DNA of 64,000 nucleotides, taken from the NCBI GenBank assembly GCA_964540105.1, contig CAZILL010000001.1, positions 1,240,001-1,304,000 of the forward strand, written 5' to 3'. This DNA comes from DATKJY01 sp964540105. GTDB taxonomy: Bacteria; Zixibacteria; MSB-5A5; GN15; FEB-12. Below, one piece after another: positions 60,615-64,000 of the stretch (positions are counted from its first letter, which is position 1; every line of letters starts with the position of its first letter). Made by a program: the position numbers and the translations under genes. The notes beneath the pieces are model-generated. The model worked only from the letters and a program-made list of their open reading frames with translations, ran no database searches and was not told where the DNA came from.

Positions 60615-61337
60615 TTACAAGTAATTCTCAGAGAGGGAGCTCAACTTCAGGTTCAACTCTACAAGTAACGTCTTGTACTTAGCCATATCCTTACTCGTAC
60701 AGGTTTCCTGAATCCTGACTCCGAGATTCGTCAGCGTCTCAAACTCCTGCGACATCTTATCCTTGGTTCCCTGGAGCGACTCCGGCAGCGCGCTTTCCTT
60801 CAGGATGACCAGCTTCTTGACCAGGGTCTCAGTTGATCCAGTAATTCCGGCAGTGTTGTTCGCTGGAAGATGCTTGTCAAGGATGAGTTGCGTTGTAACT
60901 CGCACCGCTTCGAATTCAGGATAGGAAACTGGAAGCAGGGCGAGAGCGCTGTTTTCAAAAGCATCGTGCAGATCGGGCAAGAGCTTGTAGACCTCCTCTT
61001 TTGATCCCTCCTTCGCAGCTTTCGCATACAGCGCAACAAAATTGGCCAGCTTCTCGCGACTCTCCAAGAACGCCGCTTTGCGGACCTTGTTTTTCATCTT
61101 TGGCTCGATGCCGCGGATGGAGGAAAACGCCTTCTCGAATTCCGGACCGGCCTTGATGAGCGCGTCGTAGTCCTTATCCGGGTACGCCTTGTGCCAAGCA
61201 GGGGCAACTACCTCGTGGAAAACGCTGATTGCCGGATGACCGGCTTTACCCGCTTTGTCGGCGGGGCAGACGCTCGGCTCGGCGGCAAACACCCATGTCG
61301 CGAGCAGAACAAAGACAAATACCACAACGATACGCAT
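60615..61337 (-). CDS. secreted helical protein of unknown function
   Basis: 240 aa. AAGGAG lies before the ATG. Signal peptide MRIVVVFVFVLLATWVFA with cleavage at about AEPSVC. The mature protein is rich in Ala, Lys, Glu and Leu and predicted all-helical, with HEVVAPAWHKAYPDKDYDAL, KLLPDLHDAFENSALALLP and LVELNLKLSSLSENYL. Two Cys (after the signal and in ETCTSKD) may form a disulfide. It lacks CxxCH, so it is not a c-type cytochrome; a four-helix metal-binding bundle is only a thought. No family recognised. Confidence 0.7.
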   Translation of the reverse strand: MRIVVVFVFVLLATWVFAAEPSVCPADKAGKAGHPAISVFHEVVAPAWHKAYPDKDYDALIKAGPEFEKAFSSIRGIEPKMKNKVRKAAFLESREKLANFVALYAKAAKEGSKEEVYKLLPDLHDAFENSALALLPVSYPEFEAVRVTTQLILDKHLPANNTAGITGSTETLVKKLVILKESALPESLQGTKDKMSQEFETLTNLGVRIQETCTSKDMAKYKTLLVELNLKLSSLSENYL

Positions 61338-61362
61338 AACTTCTCCTTCTCTCTATCTTCTC

Positions 61363-62511
61363 TTAAATGACATTGTTCTCGTGCAGGACAGGCCCGGCCG
61401 CAAAGCGTTCGGGCCTCAGTGGGGTTACGTCGATGGACGGTTTCTCTCCGGATAAAATCTCTGCGGTCACAATCCCGGCAGCCGGGGCGTGCATAAAACC
61501 ATGTCCGGAGAAGCCTGTGACGTGGAACATCCCCTCGACACTTGGCTCAAAGCCGATGATTGCCTGATGATCTGGTGTAGTCTCGTACAGTCCGGCCCAC
61601 TTATTGGCCACTTCTGCTGTTTCGAGCGCCGGTATCCGATCAAGGGCCCGTTCCAGAATCCGATCAGTGTACTCCGGGTCAATCGAGATATCGAACGACG
61701 GCGCAACTGACTTGTCAGCCCAGCCCAGGAGCAGCCCTTTTGACTCTTTATGGGTGTACAGGCCTGACTTGACATCTACGACCATGGGGAAGTATGGTTG
61801 AACAAAGTCCAATTTACCGGTCGTGACGCACTGTCGGCGATAGGGTTCAACCCGTACATCTCCTCCCACCATTTTTCCTATAAGACGCGAATACGCCCCA
61901 GCGCAATTGACGATCAAAGGACAGCTGATATCGCCCCGGCTTGTCTTCACCGTCTTTACCGCCGCCCCGTTCAGGCCGATTCCTACCAATTCTGTTCCGA
62001 GCTCAAAGTCAACGCCCATTCCCCGATTTGCTCGTTCATAACCGGAGAGGAATTCGCTCGGGTCCCCCAGACCGTCGTCATGGCAGAAGGTAGCCAACTG
62101 GACATCGTCGGTGCGCACATGCGGAGCGTATTGGGCAATCTCATCGGACCGCAGGAGTTGGACATCCAACCCAAGTGAACGCTGGAGTTCGCAGTTCTTT
62201 CTGTATTCGAGAACATCGTCCTCGTCGGTCAACAGGAACAAATATCCAACTTGATCAAATAGAGCCTCCTGGTCCGTCTCGTCTTTGAAAGTTCGGAAGC
62301 ACTGTTCCGAGAGCATCGACATCTCGATGTTCACCCTGGTACTGAATTGGGCTCGAATTCCCCCGGCTGCCTTGGATGTCGATCCGGAACCGAGAAGCGG
62401 TTCCTTTTCAAGGACGATAATCTGCCCGAACTTCCTACGGGCAAGGTAAAAGGCAACAGCCATGCCGATTATTCCCCCCCCAATGATCACAATGTCGGCT
62501 CTGCTTCGCAC
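61363..62511 (-). CDS. FAD-dependent oxidoreductase, DAO/sarcosine-oxidase-beta-like
   Basis: 382 aa with a GTG start. The Rossmann FAD motif ADIVIIGGGIIGMAVAFYLA and GSGSTSKAAGGIRAQFSTRVNIEMS (first part typical of the beta subunit of heterotetrameric sarcosine oxidase, and of HcnC/proline dehydrogenase relatives) are followed by IVNCAGAYSRLIGKMVG and the C-terminal KWAGLYETTPDHQAIIG and GFSGHGFMHAPAAG. Oxidises a secondary or D-amino acid by family logic; no partner subunits lie nearby. It is a single gene at 26 bp from the helical protein gene downstream. Confidence 0.84.
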   Translation of the reverse strand: MRSRADIVIIGGGIIGMAVAFYLARRKFGQIIVLEKEPLLGSGSTSKAAGGIRAQFSTRVNIEMSMLSEQCFRTFKDETDQEALFDQVGYLFLLTDEDDVLEYRKNCELQRSLGLDVQLLRSDEIAQYAPHVRTDDVQLATFCHDDGLGDPSEFLSGYERANRGMGVDFELGTELVGIGLNGAAVKTVKTSRGDISCPLIVNCAGAYSRLIGKMVGGDVRVEPYRRQCVTTGKLDFVQPYFPMVVDVKSGLYTHKESKGLLLGWADKSVAPSFDISIDPEYTDRILERALDRIPALETAEVANKWAGLYETTPDHQAIIGFEPSVEGMFHVTGFSGHGFMHAPAAGIVTAEILSGEKPSIDVTPLRPERFAAGPVLHENNVI

Positions 62512-62676
62512 TTTCGGTCCTTCAGTAGACGGCTCTCAGGCACGTGAACTTTTTCACCATTTTACAAAAAAGCACGCCGAAGTCAAGCGCTTTCCAACCG
62601 CTGTTGTCTACAATGTCTGTGCTCATGCCGCTTTCTGAACCTTGCTCTCTTCATCTCCTGACGGTAGATTCTCTCC

Positions 62677-64000
62677 ATGGCCGCCTTCGCACAACTCCGT
62701 TCCGATCTGATCATTGTTCGAAGCCTGGTTGACAATGCCCCTCTTTACACGGTCAAGGACGCTATCACAGGGGGATACTTTCGGTTGCGCGAACCCGAGT
62801 ACTGGCTGATTCAGCAACTGGATGGACATCAAACTCCAGAACAGATAGCCCTGGCTTTTGCAGCGAAGTTCGGTCTGGCCATCACAAGCGAGGAGGTCAG
62901 CCAGTTCACGAACCAACTCGAAAGACTCTTCTTTCTTGAAGGTGGTCGCAGTGAGCAGGAATTGGCACGCCGTGCAAGAAGGATGGGTGGTCGGCGATCT
63001 GTCCTGAACCGCGTCTTGTACATCAAGGTCACCTCGTTCGCGCCGGGTCGGCTTCTAGAACGCTTGTACCGACTCTATCATCCATTTCACAAGAGGACCT
63101 GGTTCTTTTTCGGATATGTCATTCTTGCCACCGGCTTGGGGTTGCTGATCGCTAATGCGGAGCAGTTCGCCGTGAATCTGACCGAACTGTTCTCGCTCTC
63201 CTCGATCCTCATGCTCCTCGTGGCTCTCTTCATGGTTGTCGGGCTGCATGAGTTCGCGCATGCAGTGATTTGTCGCCATTACGGTGGAGAAGTCAGGGAG
63301 ATGGGCTTTATGCTCATGTTCTTCCAGCCCTGCTTCTTTTGCGATGTCTCAGATGCCTGGCTTTTTCCCCGAAAACTGCAGCGATTAACAGTGACTCTGG
63401 CCGGTCCTTTCTTTCAACTCTTGCTTCTGGCTGCCAGTGTTATCCTGTGGCGTGTGACGATGCCAGGATCGACGATAAGCAACCTGGCACACATGACAGC
63501 CATCGTCAGCCTGATCACGTTTCTTTTCAACTTCAATCCGCTCATCAAGCTCGATGGCTACTATCTTCTCTCGGATCTGCTTGATATCCCCAACCTACGT
63601 CAGAAGAGTTTCGCCTATGTCGGTAACTTTATGAAATGCTACTTGCTCGGCTGGCCCATTGATCCGATCTATCCAGAACGTCGCCAACGAACCGTCTTTT
63701 TTGTCTATGCCATCCTGGCTTCGCTGTATTCCGGTTTTCTCATCATCTATTTTGCTGTCATACTCGCTCATTACGTTGTCGCGAAGTTCGGGGGGACGGG
63801 ATTGCTCTTGTTGTTTGCCGTCGCAACGTTTATACTCCGTCAGGCAATGACCGATCTCGTGAGCGGGACGGTTCAGCATATCAGATTTATGAAAAGCCTT
63901 ACACACAAACCGATCCGATTAACTCTGTACTTGGTTCTGTTCGCAGCGGCGCTTGTGTTGGCTTTTGGCGTGCCACTCCCGCACCGTGTCTCGGGGGAAA
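62677..64000 (+). CDS. M50-type membrane zinc metalloprotease with PqqD-like N-terminus (3' truncated by window edge)
   Basis: At least 441 aa; open to the window end. The ATG at 62677 is the first after an in-frame stop at 62665. Residues ~20-90 (LYTVKDAITGGYFRLREPEYWLIQQLDG to LERLFFLEGG) resemble the PqqD/winged-helix domain linked to such proteases. Helices follow from ~142. The zinc site is HEFAHAV (His191, Glu192, His195) with the third ligand Asp293 in NPLIKLDGYY. This matches the YydH/putative peptide zinc metalloprotease branch, often associated with peptide secretion and fused to or followed by HlyD parts. The continuation is outside the window. Confidence 0.8.
   Translation, partial: MAAFAQLRSDLIIVRSLVDNAPLYTVKDAITGGYFRLREPEYWLIQQLDGHQTPEQIALAFAAKFGLAITSEEVSQFTNQLERLFFLEGGRSEQELARRARRMGGRRSVLNRVLYIKVTSFAPGRLLERLYRLYHPFHKRTWFFFGYVILATGLGLLIANAEQFAVNLTELFSLSSILMLLVALFMVVGLHEFAHAVICRHYGGEVREMGFMLMFFQPCFFCDVSDAWLFPRKLQRLTVTLAGPFFQLLLLAASVILWRVTMPGSTISNLAHMTAIVSLITFLFNFNPLIKLDGYYLLSDLLDIPNLRQKSFAYVGNFMKCYLLGWPIDPIYPERRQRTVFFVYAILASLYSGFLIIYFAVILAHYVVAKFGGTGLLLLFAVATFILRQAMTDLVSGTVQHIRFMKSLTHKPIRLTLYLVLFAAALVLAFGVPLPHRVSGE

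Noticed and set aside
1..64000. CRISPR arrays, tRNA or rRNA genes, insertion sequences, prophage
   Set aside because: No direct-repeat arrays, cloverleaf-like segments, rRNA stretches, transposase or phage-type frames were recognised by eye; a tRNAscan or IS search could still find short ones.

Overview
The window is a dense, IS-free, moderately GC-rich bacterial chromosome segment with about 60 protein genes and no rRNA, tRNA or CRISPR that I could find. Several traits point to a Gram-negative member of the FCB side of the tree, possibly a candidate phylum such as Zixibacteria: two PorV/UPF0164-type outer-membrane proteins, secreted proteins ending in FlgD-like Ig (sorting-domain-like) modules, a subtilase with a dockerin-like calcium-binding tail, lipoproteins with good lipoboxes, and a TonB-receptor-like barrel. 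The phylum is an inference from protein style; no marker gene was compared.

Layout. 1-3533 (+): end of a secreted propeller/FlgD protein, two PorV-like proteins and an isocitrate/isopropylmalate-family dehydrogenase. 3694-4266 (+): DUF1579 lipoprotein with its own promoter and terminator. 4397-6891 (+): ABC-2 exporter pair. 6916-11132 (-): MacB/Lol-type efflux system (fusion protein, ATPase, two FtsX permeases). 11270-17738 (-): complete SUF iron-sulfur operon (Rrf2 regulator, sufC, sufB, sufD, Rieske protein, sufS, sufU, sufT-like). 17956-19595: MntP manganese exporter, a DUF6614 protein and a lipoprotein. 19733-25103 (+): indolepyruvate:ferredoxin oxidoreductase (iorA, iorB), butyrate kinase and two phosphotransacylases. 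25232-40254 (+): a long, tightly packed run with manC, SPOR protein, Sua5/YrdC, low-molecular-weight phosphatase, DUF3108, a deoxyhypusine-synthase-like protein, bifunctional formiminotransferase-cyclodeaminase, PHP phosphoesterase, a secreted metalloprotease, an ECF S component next to an outer-membrane receptor, HD protein, UMF1-type MFS transporter, a second PHP protein and one unknown. 40498-55152 (+): the 14-subunit complex I operon nuoA-N in canonical order, with a small glutaredoxin-like gene inserted between nuoM and nuoN. 55230-62511: dockerin-bearing subtilase (-), purF (-), a GAF/HisKA protein without ATPase domain (+), an unknown secreted helical protein (-) and a DAO-family flavoprotein (-). 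62677 to the end (+): start of an M50-type membrane metalloprotease with an N-terminal PqqD-like segment.

How the parts fit. Complex I, the ferredoxin-dependent 2-oxoacid oxidoreductase and the [4Fe-4S]-type PurF all need iron-sulfur clusters, and the window carries the whole SUF machinery to make them. IorAB plus phosphotransacylase plus butyrate kinase can in principle turn amino-acid-derived 2-oxoacids into acyl-CoA, acyl-phosphate and then ATP; the formiminotransferase-cyclodeaminase hints at histidine use. Together with secreted proteases this suggests a proteolytic, amino-acid-using lifestyle with a respiratory chain. The most noteworthy items are the IOR/kinase/two-transacylase cluster with a perfect CRP/FNR-type palindrome in front, the redox gene inside the nuo operon, the ECF S component coupled to an outer-membrane receptor, the DHS-like protein, the ATPase-less histidine kinase core and the PqqD-M50 protein at the edge.
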